Notes: generated by a model not told the origin, from the letters alone. A stretch of 64,000 bases of DNA from Anaeromyces robustus (GCA_002104895.1 MCFG01000222.1:1-64000), one strand, 5' to 3'. Shown: positions 35,872 to 48,116, numbered from the stretch's first letter. Made by a program: numbers and translations.

Positions 35872-37086
35872 ATTATTTGGTTTAATTTAATTTTTATTTA
35901 TTTATGTATTATATATTTATTTATTTTTTATTTTTTTATTTATTTACTTAATTTTTTTTTTTATATTATTTTATATTTACTACATATTTTTTCTTTTTTT
36001 TTTTTTTTATTAAATAATTTTTTTTTTTAATCGATATATTTATATTATATTTAACTTTTTTTAAACTTAAAAAAAAAATTCTATATAAAAAGATAATATT
36101 ATTATTATAATATTATTATTGTTTCTAAATATAAAAATTGTAATACTAAATTCTATATTTTACTTTTCTTTTTCTTCATTCATTATATATTTAATTTTAT
36201 CTATCTATCAATAAATAAAATATATTAATAATAATTATGATAATAATATATTATATAAAATATTTTAAATAATATAAATATTAAAAAAAAAAAAAAAATA
36301 AAGAAGTTTTTTTTTTTTTTTTTTTTAAAATAGAACATTAAAAAAAATGAAATGTTAAAAGAATGGAAAATTTTAAAATATAATTATAAATATATATAAT
36401 ATATATAATATATCTTATATTACTATATAACAATAATTATATTATAAGAATTATTTAATATTTTTAAAACTTTAAAAATTGTTTAATATTTTTACTAGAA
36501 AATAAATTATAATCATAACAATAAATAATATATATATAAAATAAAAAGAAATATAAATAAAATAAAAAAATAAATAATTATTCTATTACATTGAAAACTA
36601 TTTATTTAAATTATTTAATTATAATTATTACTATTATTATTATTTAAATTTTTATCTTAAATATTATAAAAATCATGGCAGAAAAAAAAATCTAAATAAA
36701 TAATTTAAAAAATTATTTACATATATAATTATAAATTTATAAAATTAAATATTTAATTAAAACTTTCTCTATTACACTTATAATTTATTTTCAATGTTAT
36801 GGTCTTTTTTTTTTTCTTTCTTCATCTTCTTAATATAATTATTGTTACTTCTTTTTTTACTTTGTTCTTTTTTCTTTTTCCTTTTCCTTATTTTTTTTTT
36901 TCTTCATTTTTGCATTTCATTATCTTCTTCTTCACTACATTCCTTTTAAGTATGCATTTATATATACTTTTGCTTATATATTTTGAAAATGTTCTAATTT
37001 TTTTTTTTTTTTTAAAGAAAAAAAGATTTTATATATAAAATATTATAAAATTTATTTTTTAAATATATATATATATAAAATTAAAT
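35401..37086. other. AT-rich intergenic DNA
   Basis: No gene seen. Contains a poly-A run near 35841-35868, several poly-T runs, and a T/C-rich block (about 36805-36960) whose Phe-rich frames are artefacts. Confidence 0.5.
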
Positions 37087-38302
37087 TTATCCTTGATATG
37101 GTGGTTCAAGTTTAGCGGCTGGTGGAGCTTGACTATTATAAACAGCAATACGTGGAAGTTCATCTTCAGGTATATTATTATTAGCTGGAATATAATCATT
37201 ATTTGATAAGCCTGAATGACGACCAGGAATTCTTTTTGAAACACTACGTGTAAGATTCTTTCTTACAGAAGTAGCTCTACGAGTCAATGCTTCATATTTA
37301 TTTGGATTTTTTTTCTTTAAGAAAAGTAAACCAATACCACCAGCACCAAGACAGGTACCTATAGCAGCAGCTGTATAACCTACAGCAGCACCTGGACCAT
37401 TTTTATCAGAATCATCCTTTTCATTAACAGGTGGGCTAATAACAACAGGTGGTTGATTTTGAGCATTGTTACTTAATTGGGTTGGTGGAGCTAATTTATT
37501 ACCATCATAAGTAATAGTATCATTTTTGTTTGGATTATTTCCAACAGCTGGATTATTACCAGTGGTTGGACTATTAGTAGTGGTTGGATTATTAGTAGTG
37601 GTTGGATTATTACTAGTGGTTGGATTATTTCCAGTGCTAGAGTTAGAATTATTTGAATTATTTGGTATAGCCTTAGGTAATTGATCACCTTGTTTTGGTT
37701 CTGATTTTGCAACATCAGTTGGTTTTACTGTAACTTTGGCGATGGTAGAAGTTGTTTTTCTTATTGTAGTCTTTTTTGAAGTAGTATTTTCTTTAACAGG
37801 TTGGTTATTAGAACTACTACCATGAGAAATAGAGAAATTTCCACTATTTGAATGACTAGCAGCTATTTTTTGAGCAACTACTTTAAAAGCTTCAACAAAA
37901 GTACTCTCACTTAAACCATAAGAACTAGCTACTTTACTGACAGAGTTATAATATGGTCCAGTAAGTAATTTACCACTAGAATTATAAATAGCCCAAATAA
38001 TATCACTTCTACCAACTTTTGCTTCAGTTAATGTGGTAAAAGCAGTTTTTGATAAATCAACATGGTATTTTGCACAACTACTACATGAATCAACAATCTT
38101 TGCTCTTACTGTTTTAATCATAAAGACATTAATTTTTAATTATTGTTTTAATTTTCATTTTTATTGTTATTATTGTTAATTAATAATTATTATTTTATTT
38201 TTCATTTTTATTGTCATTATTGTTAAAATATTTTTAATAATGAATATTAAATTTATATAAATATTATTAATTTTTAATATAAAAATTCTATATTAGTATT
38301 TG

Positions 38303-38333
<31 letters not shown>

Positions 38334-38761
38334 AATATTTTTATAATCTTTTATATTTTATTATTATAATTAATAATACCTAATTTTTTGGCGCCGGATT
38401 TTGTTTCCATAACAACTACATGACTACCACAATAATCATGGTAATGTGATAAACTAGTACTCTATAAAATTTTATCAATATTACAAAAACATTTTATATT
38501 ATTAATCAACATTTCTTTAGTTTTTTTTTTTTTAAATAAATAAATAATAATTAAATTTAAAAAATATGTAGTATTATTTATATTTTTAAATATAATATTT
38601 ACCAAAGCAGCAAAATATTTAGTATCAATTGAATTTTTTCCACAAGAAGGGTTAGCTTGAGAACCACATTCTTCTGGACAACCATAAAAGGTCATCTTAT
38701 TACTAGCTAAAACTGAAAAAGATAGTAATAAAGTTGTTATGAAGAAATTATATAACAACAT
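37087..38761 (-). CDS. membrane-anchored double-psi beta-barrel (expansin/RlpA-like) protein
   Basis: Three exons on the minus strand: 38603-38761, 38380-38461 and 37087-38108 (420 codons). The introns of 141 and 271 bp are GT-AG, with phases that fit (the second splits G|TA). Exon 1 gives the signal peptide and CPEECGSQANPSCGKNSIDT. Exon 2 gives HYHDYCGSHVVVMETKSG. Exon 3 opens with VRAKIVDSCSSCAKYHVDLS. Together they form the CG..D...AA.s...CG..V.V...G....v.vvD.C..C...DLS pattern of the RlpA/expansin barrel (about 22-134; D87, D98). A Thr/Asn/Pro-rich stalk follows, with NNPTT-type hexapeptide repeats (about 237-274), then one membrane span at about 320-344 and a basic cytoplasmic tail ending PPYQG. 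It may loosen or bind polysaccharide at the cell surface. A start at the ATG in 38121 would lose half the barrel. Confidence 0.85.
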
Positions 38762-40225
38762 GTTCGATTATTAATTTTTAGATTATTTGATAAATTTTAA
38801 AGGTATTTTGTTTAAAAAATAAATAAATTATTTTATTATATGGATAAATATTATTTCCTTTTTTTTAATATATAAAATTTAAATTTTAAACTTAAATAAA
38901 TTCTTATTTTATTATATCTTTATTTTTTTTTTTTTTATTTTTATATTTTTATTTTTTTTTTTTTTTTATCTTTTATAAAAATATTTTTTTTAAAAGATAA
39001 ATAAAAATATTAAAAAAAAAATTTATATTATAAAAATTAATTTTATAAATTTTTAAATGAAAAACTTTTTATTTTATATTTTTATAGGATTATCGAATTT
39101 TTTTAATATTGAAAGTATAAAAAGAAAAATGTATAATATATTATTTTAATATATTATATTAATATTTATTATAATTTATTACAATATATTTTAATATAAA
39201 AATTTTATATATTATAATATATTAATAATATATTATAATATATAATAATATATATAAAAAAAGGATAATAAGAAAATGGTTACAATTTTTATTATTTGGT
39301 TCTTGTATAACCATATTTTGAAATTTTAAAAAAACCTTATATTTAATTATTACTTAAATAATCATTAATTAATATATATATATACTTTTCTTATAATTAT
39401 AATAAAAATTCATATATATATAATATTCAGTAATATATTATATCATATATAAATAATATATTTGTATTAATATATATTTATTTTTACATATATTTATGTT
39501 TAAAAAATGTTAATATAAAATGTCAAAAAATAAAACCATATTTATATATATTTTATTATATTTTATTATATTTTATTATATTTTATTATTATAGTATAAT
39601 TTATACTCATTAAAATATTTTTTATAATATGGATAATAGTATAAAAATTAATAAATAAATTTACAGATATTTCATTATTAAATTTTATGTGTTTTATTCT
39701 ATTATTTTATTAGTATTAATAATAAATGTATTAAAATGTAATGTATTAAATTTAATGTACGAGTCACATTGTATTATTATCATAAAATTATATTATATTA
39801 ATAAAGATGACATAATTATTAAAACTAAATTAAAAAATGGTTAATATAAATAAATAAATAAATAAATAAAATAATATTATATAAGAATTAGAGTTATTAC
39901 CATATTTGTAAAAATAAAAAAAAAAAAAAAACAGAAAATCTTTTGTTTTAAAATTTATTAAAAAAAAAAAAAATTAGTATTGAAAAGGGCTGATATTTAA
40001 TCCTTTTAAAATTTAAAAAAAAATTAATAAACTTAAAATTATAATAAAAAGAATTCTTCTCATAATAAAAAAAATTTTTTCATATAATAAATTTATAAAA
40101 ATAAATTTCAAACAACCATTACATTAAAATCGTTTTAAATGGGCAAGAACAACTAATAATAAATAAAATATTATTTATTAACTATTAATTTATTTATTTA
40201 TTTATTTATTTATTTATTCATTCAT

Positions 40226-40256
<31 letters not shown>

Positions 40257-41781
40257 TTTTTTATTCATTCATTCATTCATTTATTTATTTACCTATTTAT
40301 TTATTTATTCCTTTACTTATTAATTCATGTACTTATTTATTTCAAAAACATAATGTAATGAAATTATTAAATATAATTAATATAATTATTAAATTTTATA
40401 TATAATTATTAAATATAATTTTTTAACATTTATTTTTCCGAATCTATGGATTAATTCAACAACATCTAAACAACTTTTTAATCTTTGAAAGAAGGTAAAA
40501 AAATAAAACTTTATATAAAAATTAAAAATATAAAATTAAATTAAACTAAATGAAAAATCGAATTTTTTTCCTTATAGAAAATATTCAAAAAAAAAAATTC
40601 AAATATTTTTATTCTTTAATAATAATCTAATAAATAATAGTATTTCCATATTTTTTTTTTTTTTGAATCATAATTTACATGTATTAAAAAAATTATAAAA
40701 TTATATACTTTAATATTGTTATAATTATTTTTAGGATTGAATAATATTAATTAGTAATATCATGTAAATTTGTAGTATTATATTTATTTCTTTAATCTTT
40801 AATAATATTAAATAATCCTTTTTATTATTATTATTATTATAACAAACTTTTTTTTTATACAGTTTTTGATATTTTTTAAAAAAAATATAAATATATTATT
40901 AATAACAAATTTTTGTGTAACAATACTTATTTTTTATATTAAAAAAAAGTGTGATGAAGTTTTAAAAGAAAAAATAAAAAAAATTAACCTATATGTAAAT
41001 ATATATAAATACATTACAAAATGATAAATATGTATTTAATTAAAATTTTGATCTGATTTATGAAGGATTATCATAAAATTGTGAAGTATTTCATTCAAAA
41101 GAATATTATAGTAAATATGATTTATATAATATTCTCGGATATTATTTGAATTATATTATTTGATGTTTATAATCATTCTGATAAAGAATATTTTTTAGTT
41201 AATATTTATGTGTGTATATAATTAAAGCTTTATTCAACATATATATAAGCATAAATAAATTAATATGTAAATAATGATGATTCTATGATTACTTCTCCTT
41301 TGATTGTTCCAACGTTAATTAAAAATATTTAAAGTATTACTGCTACTATTAAAGATTCAATAGCTACTTCTGTTTTATATTAAGATAAATATGTAATCCT
41401 TATATTTAGATCATATACCAAAAATTAATACAATATAATCGATAAAATATATTATTTTCTATTTTATTTAATATTTTTTTTTGTTTTTACTTTATTATAT
41501 TTTCAATAAGAAAAATTTTCAACTGTTCTATTTTTTTATTTACTAAATTAACAACATACTTAATTAATTAATAATAAAATCACTTGATAAAATGATTTTA
41601 AAAAAAAAAAAATTTAAAATAAACATATTTCTATTTCTATAAATTAAAAAAAAACAATAATGAATATTGAATACTGAATACTGAATAAATTTATATTATA
41701 TTTTATTATTTTACCTAATATATAATATATTAATCATTGTTTTTCAAAAATTGTTGTATATGTTTTATATATACAATTAAT

Positions 41782-41787
<6 letters not shown>
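38762..41787. other. AT-rich intergenic DNA
   Basis: About 3 kb without a recognisable gene. It holds an (ATTT/ATTC)n array at 40190-40330 and many TATAATA runs. A stretch at 41050-41395 is a little richer in G/C and may hold decayed coding sequence, but nothing could be assigned. Confidence 0.45.
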
Positions 41788-41835
<48 letters not shown>

Positions 41836-44800
41836 GCACACAATTTGTACGTCAACTTTATTGAATTTAAATATTAAAATACATGAATCATAAAAAAAAC
41901 ACATAATGAAAAAAAAATGATACTACTAAAAAAAAATAAAAACCAGTAATATATTATAGATAATAATAAATAATACTGGAGGGAAAAAAAATAGTATAAT
42001 AATATTTAAAAACAATAAATCCATACAAGCCCTTAATTCTAAATATAGAATTAAAGTAAAATTGATCTATCCTATTCCACTAGGGTCGGAAATAGGATCG
42101 GCATTTGCCCTACTAGGCTGTCCTACTGTGTTATCAGCATTGACGTTCCTGGAGAGGTTGGTTTTAAATTTATTGAACAATATATGTTGTCTTTTACAGA
42201 CAACAGGCATGATATCATTCAACAGAGCCGCAGATCGCAACAAGAATGGGGATTTTGAATAAGTACCAGATTCAGTCTGACACTTAAACAAACATTCCCA
42301 TTCCATTTTGTATGGACTATCGTTAATTCTATCACTAAAACCATAATCCCTTCCACCAATTAAAAAAATATAAATACTATACCTATTAACTATTTTTTTA
42401 TTACCTAATATATCTATATTACTAATACAATTAAACCTCATATTATTACTATTTTTATAACCCTTAACAATACTATTAATTCTATTATCTACACTAGGGT
42501 TATTACTGGTCCTAACTAAACTATTAAAAAGACTATCTAAAAAATAAAAAAAATTTCTATCTAGATCAGAGAAGTGATCAATACGAAGATTTTTAAATAA
42601 GAAACAATTTATAAACCAATGATCAATTCTCTGATAACTGTCACAATGGAAACAACATGAATAACAATTAGGACAAGAATTATTAATCATTTTTGCAGCT
42701 TTAGCAACTCTAGCATCGATTTTATATCCACATCTTGCCCTAAGTATCCACCGAAAACCTTTGCTATATTCAGGATATTCTAGATTAAGTTTTAAGTAAT
42801 TCCTTGATTCTTCAAATTTGTACATTTTATAAGTTTTAGCTTTAATTGATTTATCACTGTTCATGTCTCTGTCCCAATAGAATTCCATAATTTCTTTAGA
42901 AGAGGATGAAATATTGTTTAATTTATCATTTAATATTTTACTTTCTTTGTCCCAAGTCCATTTTCTTGTTGTAGCAACATTATTAACTATCTTAGAGATA
43001 ATGCAGTTGGAGTCCTTCCACTTATTAAAACATCTAACCTGAGCTAAAGCACATTTACCAGAAAGTGGAGGAATATTGAGTTCTTTTGAGATGCAATAAA
43101 TAGAAACAAAAGAATTAGGTTTCGAGTAGCCTAAAATCCAATAAAAACCTTTGTTAATAATTGTTTGTGTAGAACTAGTATTGTTTTTGTTAGAACCAAG
43201 CAAAGGAGCGTAATAGGAAACTTGTCCAATAACTTTTGCAGAGAATAAAGTTCTTTTAAGAGGAATAGGAATCAGATCATTTTTTAAAAAACCTTGAATT
43301 GAAAACAAAGCCTTACTAACTTTATTTTTCATTTTACTAATAACGAATTTTAAATCTAGAGATTTGTGAAAGGGAACACCAAGGTAAGTATAACAATCTG
43401 TTTTAGGGATTGGGATTCCTGTTAAATAAAAGGTAGGGTCTTCTCTAAGAATATATTCCGAATTTTCATGTCTAACAGCAAATGTGGCACATTTATTAAT
43501 TCCAAAAGTCATCTCATTGTCCTTAGCCCATTTACTAACTGAGCGAAGAAGTTTATTCATACGAGATCTACTAGGGGCACAAAGAACAATATCATCAGCA
43601 AATAATCCTCCACAGCAATATTCAGTATCTATTTTCACACCATTATGCAGGCAATCGTTGAAGATGTCGTTGATAAACAAATTAAAAAGTATAGGAGATA
43701 AGGGACATCCTTGTCGAACTCCTTTAAGTATACTGAAGGAATCGGAAAATTGTCCATTAATTTTAACACAAGCTTTGGAAGACAGATATAGGTTCTCCAA
43801 AAATTGAAAGCATTTTCCTTGTATACCAAGGGTATAAATTTTCGATAAAATGTTATAGATGGGCACAGAATCGTAAGCTTTTTTAAGATCCAGAAAAGCT
43901 AAATAAGTATCTTCCCCTTTGAATTTACGTCTTTGACAAATAGAAAGAATAGAGATAAAAAGACTAATACATTCTTCCTTATTCCGAAAGCCAAATTGTT
44001 CTGGTCTAATGAATCCATGACTTATACCATATTCAGAAATTCTAGAAGCAATAATTTTCGAAAGAATCTTAATACCATTATTGATAAGAGAGATACCACG
44101 ATAGTTATCACAATTAGAAAGATCGCCTTTTTTTGGGATAGAAACAATGGATGCATTATTCCAAAAAATAGGAAAATCACCATTCCAAATACGATTAATT
44201 AAGAAATGGAAACAACTAAGACCAGCCGGAATATAGGAATCATTATTTGCAGAGTCATCTGAAGAGGAATCAGGAATTAAAGCTTTATAAAATTCAATAG
44301 GGATACCGTCGGGACCCGAGGCTTTAAAGTTAGGGATAGAAAGGATGGCCTTTTTGATTTCTTCAATGCTGATATCTTGGTTAATATCCCATACTATGTT
44401 ATTTCCACTCTTTATACGATTGATAGCGGGAGAATACTTCCAGAATTTTTTATTCATGCTATGTCCAGTAGAGTCATTACTAAGTTTCTTATAATAATTA
44501 CACCAAACATCTAATTGATCTTTAGTACTATACACTAAGTTATCTTGGTGGTCTCTGATAGGATGAGGTATAAATAACTCCTGATTGTTATTTTTAATAT
44601 TCTTCTTAATCCATGACCATGATTTTCTGCTGTCATTTTTTAAGGTAGCCTCGCAGCCTATTTTAATCCAAAATAAATAGTTTTGTCTTCTAAATTCATT
44701 ACATTTTTTATGAATAGATTGGCATAATTTATTATAAGATGCAACAAGGATAATAAATTGATTAGGTTCATAATCTAAATGGCTCTTTTTAATTTGTCGA

Positions 44801-46376
44801 TACTTCAAGCTTTTAATTCTTTGAAGACAGTAAATATTACGTGACATATGGAACATTGATTTCCTAATTTCAGTAGAAGATGTAATTTCAAGATCCTCTG
44901 CAATTGAATTAGATGTATCAATAAACTTATCAACTAGATCATCAATAGAAAGATAAGGATTATTAAAAATCTCATTATTTAAAATAGCAAACTTGTTATT
45001 GTCAACAATATCGTTTTTCATTTCCTTACAGCGAATTCTATTCCATTGAACAACCTTTTTTGGGTGAGTAAAGGAGAGATCAACAAAGTTTTTCTTACAA
45101 TATACTAGCATTGGTTTATGATCAGAGACTGGGTGATAATCAATAAAAGAAGCATACGATATAAGGTTCAACATTTTATAATTAACCAAAGCATGATCAA
45201 TATCTGAAGATAGATTACCTTGAACCCAAGAGATTCTTGAACTATTGAGAGGTAAAATCATCCAACCATTAATTTGTGATATTTTTTCTTCAAGGTCCAC
45301 TGTTTTCATGTTAAAATCCCCAACAAGAATAGAAGCATGATCACGATGAATATTAAGCCATTCAATAACTTCTGCTAAAGCACACTTCACTTGTGTAGAA
45401 TGAGAGCTGACGGGGATATATACATTTCCAACAGAGCATTTAGAGTCGTAGATATTATAATTGGTTAAGGAAATAATGTAATTAAATGAATTCTCTTCAA
45501 GTATTGCTTGACAAGATTTATGATAACCTAAAAATAAACCTCTCATGCCTGGAATACTATCAACGGCTCTTCTAACAAAATAACGGTAATTGGGAATAGT
45601 GACTTTACATGGTTGACTACTATTGGAACCAGAACCATTCTTTGTTTCTTGAAAACAGAGGAAAAGAGGTTTGAATAATGTGATAAAGTATTCGATACTA
45701 TCTTTCTTTTCATGGTTCCATCCATTGGTATTCCAACTGAGACAAAAAGTAAACTTATCTTTGATAGAATTAAGAGAGTTGAGATTAGAGTGTATACTAA
45801 CTAATGAGTTGCGTTGAGAAGAATCTGAAGTATTAGATTGTGAGGATGTTGTAGTAGAATTACTTTGGTTATTAATTGAATCATTAAAGTTTGTTGTAGA
45901 ATTACTTTGGTTATTGATTGAATCATTAAAGTTTGTTGAAGAAGAAAATAGTTGATTTCTGGTCTGTTGAAGTGATCTTTTACGAATATAATGAGTGCAA
46001 TTACTATACGACAAGCGAGCATTTGAGATATGTGATACAAATTTCTTTTTGAAATCATCAAATTTGAAGTCAGATGATAAAACCTTGATCCTAAAATACC
46101 AACCTCTAGAACACATAGATCGTTTAACTGAAAGAATGTACTTGTTGAACTCCTTAAATTTCGATTCCAGAAAATCCATCATATATGCATTGGTCCATGA
46201 GTGAAGGCCATTGATGAAGATAATGCTAGTGTTGTTAATATCAATTCCATAACAACGGAAACCACGAACAAACACATTACTATTTTCGTTACTATTATAA
46301 AAATTCCGTACCATTGTGATTATATATATTTAATATTGAAAAAAATAAAAAAGAAAAATGAAAGTGCAAAACTAAA

Positions 46377-46390
<14 letters not shown>
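41788..46390 (-). mobile_element. LINE (non-LTR retrotransposon), apparently full-length ORF
   Basis: On the minus strand a single long ORF (42067-46314) is followed by a 3' UTR of about 235 bp and an uninterrupted poly-A tail (a T run at 41788-41832 on the plus strand). This is the arrangement of a LINE inserted by target-primed reverse transcription. A second T run at about 46394-46423, just upstream of the ORF, may mark the poly-A of another element that this one abuts, or lie within its 5' UTR, so the 5' boundary is uncertain. No target-site duplication could be fixed by eye. Confidence 0.9.
42067..46314 (-). CDS. LINE polyprotein: endonuclease, reverse transcriptase, zinc finger
   Basis: 1415 codons, no interruption. 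The N-terminal ~130 residues (FRCYGIDINNTSIIFINGL...) are unassigned and may be a nucleic-acid-binding domain, followed by an Asn/Ser-rich linker with a tandem FNDSINNQSNSTT repeat. An APE-type endonuclease covers about 190-410: SWNTNGWN, FCFQETK-like LCFQETKNG, VGDFNM (D333, N335) and SDHKPML. The reverse transcriptase covers about 650-980: GPDGIPIEFYKAL, NYRGISLIN, FLDLKKAYDSV, GVRQGCPLSPILFNLFIND, and the active site FADD (D907, D908). A C-x2-C...H-x4-C finger lies near 1214-1240 (CPNC...DHWFINC), as in L1- and I-type LINEs. No RNase H was seen. The clade is not fixed; L1/Tx1-like or Tad-like are the candidates. The intact frame suggests recent activity. Confidence 0.93.
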   Translation of the reverse strand: MVRNFYNSNENSNVFVRGFRCYGIDINNTSIIFINGLHSWTNAYMMDFLESKFKEFNKYILSVKRSMCSRGWYFRIKVLSSDFKFDDFKKKFVSHISNARLSYSNCTHYIRKRSLQQTRNQLFSSSTNFNDSINNQSNSTTNFNDSINNQSNSTTTSSQSNTSDSSQRNSLVSIHSNLNSLNSIKDKFTFCLSWNTNGWNHEKKDSIEYFITLFKPLFLCFQETKNGSGSNSSQPCKVTIPNYRYFVRRAVDSIPGMRGLFLGYHKSCQAILEENSFNYIISLTNYNIYDSKCSVGNVYIPVSSHSTQVKCALAEVIEWLNIHRDHASILVGDFNMKTVDLEEKISQINGWMILPLNSSRISWVQGNLSSDIDHALVNYKMLNLISYASFIDYHPVSDHKPMLVYCKKNFVDLSFTHPKKVVQWNRIRCKEMKNDIVDNNKFAILNNEIFNNPYLSIDDLVDKFIDTSNSIAEDLEITSSTEIRKSMFHMSRNIYCLQRIKSLKYRQIKKSHLDYEPNQFIILVASYNKLCQSIHKKCNEFRRQNYLFWIKIGCEATLKNDSRKSWSWIKKNIKNNNQELFIPHPIRDHQDNLVYSTKDQLDVWCNYYKKLSNDSTGHSMNKKFWKYSPAINRIKSGNNIVWDINQDISIEEIKKAILSIPNFKASGPDGIPIEFYKALIPDSSSDDSANNDSYIPAGLSCFHFLINRIWNGDFPIFWNNASIVSIPKKGDLSNCDNYRGISLINNGIKILSKIIASRISEYGISHGFIRPEQFGFRNKEECISLFISILSICQRRKFKGEDTYLAFLDLKKAYDSVPIYNILSKIYTLGIQGKCFQFLENLYLSSKACVKINGQFSDSFSILKGVRQGCPLSPILFNLFINDIFNDCLHNGVKIDTEYCCGGLFADDIVLCAPSRSRMNKLLRSVSKWAKDNEMTFGINKCATFAVRHENSEYILREDPTFYLTGIPIPKTDCYTYLGVPFHKSLDLKFVISKMKNKVSKALFSIQGFLKNDLIPIPLKRTLFSAKVIGQVSYYAPLLGSNKNNTSSTQTIINKGFYWILGYSKPNSFVSIYCISKELNIPPLSGKCALAQVRCFNKWKDSNCIISKIVNNVATTRKWTWDKESKILNDKLNNISSSSKEIMEFYWDRDMNSDKSIKAKTYKMYKFEESRNYLKLNLEYPEYSKGFRWILRARCGYKIDARVAKAAKMINNSCPNCYSCCFHCDSYQRIDHWFINCFLFKNLRIDHFSDLDRNFFYFLDSLFNSLVRTSNNPSVDNRINSIVKGYKNSNNMRFNCISNIDILGNKKIVNRYSIYIFLIGGRDYGFSDRINDSPYKMEWECLFKCQTESGTYSKSPFLLRSAALLNDIMPVVCKRQHILFNKFKTNLSRNVNADNTVGQPSRANADPISDPSGIG

Positions 46391-46423
<33 letters not shown>

Positions 46424-46428
<5 letters not shown>

Positions 46429-46860
46429 AAAAAGATCGAGTTAAAAAAAATGTAGACTAGTAATAACTGAATGTAAATTTTTCACTGTTGTTTAAATTTT
46501 ACAATTGTTTATCTTCTTTACACTATTATAAAAACACTTTTAGAATATTGATAGTTGTTATAAAATCTCTTTTTGCGAATGTAAATATATTTGAAATCTT
46601 GTAAATTCTTAAATTCATGAAATTAAAAAAAAGTTAAAGGTGAAGAACTCAAAAATAACTATTCTAAATTCTAATAAAGTATAAGCACATGCATTTGAGT
46701 GAATCAAGCTCATACAATAATTAACGCAATTACAATGGATTCATACAGTGATAATATACAGAAATACATGAAAGGTAAATTTAAAAGAAAATACAAATAT
46801 CTCATTTCCTGCATATCCAGCTTATACATATTATTAGAAAAAAGAACAATTATTTAGGAG
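46424..46860. other. non-coding sequence upstream of the LINE
   Basis: Less AT-rich than most of the window and without an ORF. It starts at the T run (poly-A on the minus strand) and continues to the two hairpins at 46869-46956. It may be LINE 5' UTR or another element in the same orientation. Confidence 0.4.
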
Positions 46861-46868
46861 ACTTCATA

Positions 46869-46956
46869 AAATGCCCTTAACGTCGCCATGTATCGACAGG
46901 CATTTACCCTCTTCTGAGCATTCCAAATGAATGGAAGTACAGGTCCTCAGAAGAGG
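46869..46956. other. two adjacent strong hairpins (structured RNA candidate)
   Basis: Hairpin 1: AAATGCC (46869-46875) pairs perfectly with GGCATTT (46899-46905) and encloses GTCG/CGAC (46882-46885 with 46894-46897). Hairpin 2, only 2 nt later: CCTCTTCTGAG (46908-46918) pairs perfectly over 11 bp with CTCAGAAGAGG (46946-46956), with ATTC/GAAT-like pairing in the loop. Such G/C-containing stems are otherwise almost absent from the surrounding AT-only DNA. The position is about 550 bp upstream of the LINE start codon on its strand. Hammerhead and HDV-type cores were looked for and not found. Confidence 0.45.
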
Positions 46957-47490
46957 AATTATAATAATAATAGAAGTTATAAACAAGGGTTAAACCCAAA
47001 CGTTCAATTATATATTTAACTAAAATTTCACTTACAATTAAAGATATATTAAATAATGGGGTTTTACCATCTCTACCTTATAAATATTAATGTATTATTT
47101 AATGAAAGTAAAATTAATATTTTATTCTATAATATTCAAAAAATATTAAAAAATTATTATTTTAATTGAATAAATTATATATAAATAAAAAAAAAATTAC
47201 TTTTAAAAAAGATATAACATTTAAAATTTGTTTATAAAGATTGTTATTATATTAAATAAAATATAATAACAATTTTTATAATAATTTATTTAATATAATA
47301 ATTTATTTAATGTTCAATATATATATTAAATAAATATTAGCAATTAAATAAATATTAGCAAAGATAAAAATTCAAGTTAATAAGTTACAAAAAAAATTAT
47401 TAACAAAAAAAAATTTAAAAGTATTTCGTATTAATAAATTCCATATATATATATATTATATTTTAATTTTTTTTATATTATTTTTATTTT

Positions 47491-47795
47491 TTATAATTTT
47501 TATTTTTTTTTTTTAATTTTATTTTTTATTTTAATTTTTATTTTTATTATTTTTTATTTTTTATTATTTTTATTTTTTATTATTTTTATTTTTTATAATT
47601 TTTATTTTTTTTTTTTAATTTTATTTTTTATTTTAATTTTTATTTTTATTATTTTTTATTTTTTATTATTTTTATTTTTTATTATTTTTATTTTTTATAA
47701 TTTTTATTTTTTATTTTAATTTTTATTTTTATTTTTATTATTTTTATTTTTTATTTTTTATAATTTTTATTTTTTATTTTAATTTTTTATTTTTA
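47491..47795. repeat. T-rich tandem repeat, unit about 102 bp
   Basis: TTATAATTTTTATTTTTT recurs at about 47491, 47593 and 47692, with the intervening pattern of A positions conserved between the first two units. The rest is degenerate. Confidence 0.6.
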
Positions 47796-48116
47796 TCATC
47801 TTTATTTTAATTATAGTATTTATTTTTATGTTATTTCAATTTTTTTAATTAAAATGGACTGTGTAAGGAGTGTAGATTAAACTATAATCTCCAAGTGAAA
47901 GATTTTAATATATAATTAGACAACACTCATTATTCTACTTTCTTTTAATTTATTTAATTTAATGTGATTTAAAGAAAAAATAATCCATTTAGAGAGTTTA
48001 AAGAAAAAATCACATACAGCGTTAACTCTACATACTTTAATAAAAGAATAGAATTAACTCTAATTAACTTTAAAAGCTAATTTTTATTTTAATTTTATTA
48101 TTTTTAATTACTCTGT
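47796..48116. other. 3' flank of the 195-codon gene
   Basis: Non-coding. Contains an inverted pair, GTTAACTCTACATAC (about 48021) and GAATTAACTCTAATTAAC (about 48050), and two near-repeats of AAAGAAAAAAT. No gene seen. Confidence 0.35.

Noticed and set aside
38462-38761. Stand-alone 99-codon secreted protein on the minus strand
   Set aside because: After residue 53 the frame runs into an intron (GTAAAT donor). The true product continues through exons at 38380-38461 and 37087-38108.
41050-41395. Possible decayed protease tail (DDSMITSPLIVPTL, TATIKDSIATS)
   Set aside because: Resembles the Thr/Asp tail of copy 1 only in composition; too short and interrupted to assign.
46869-46956. Hammerhead or HDV-like ribozyme
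   Set aside because: A CTGAGGA string occurs on the minus strand, but no GAAA partner at the right place; the nested double-pseudoknot layout of HDV could not be drawn.
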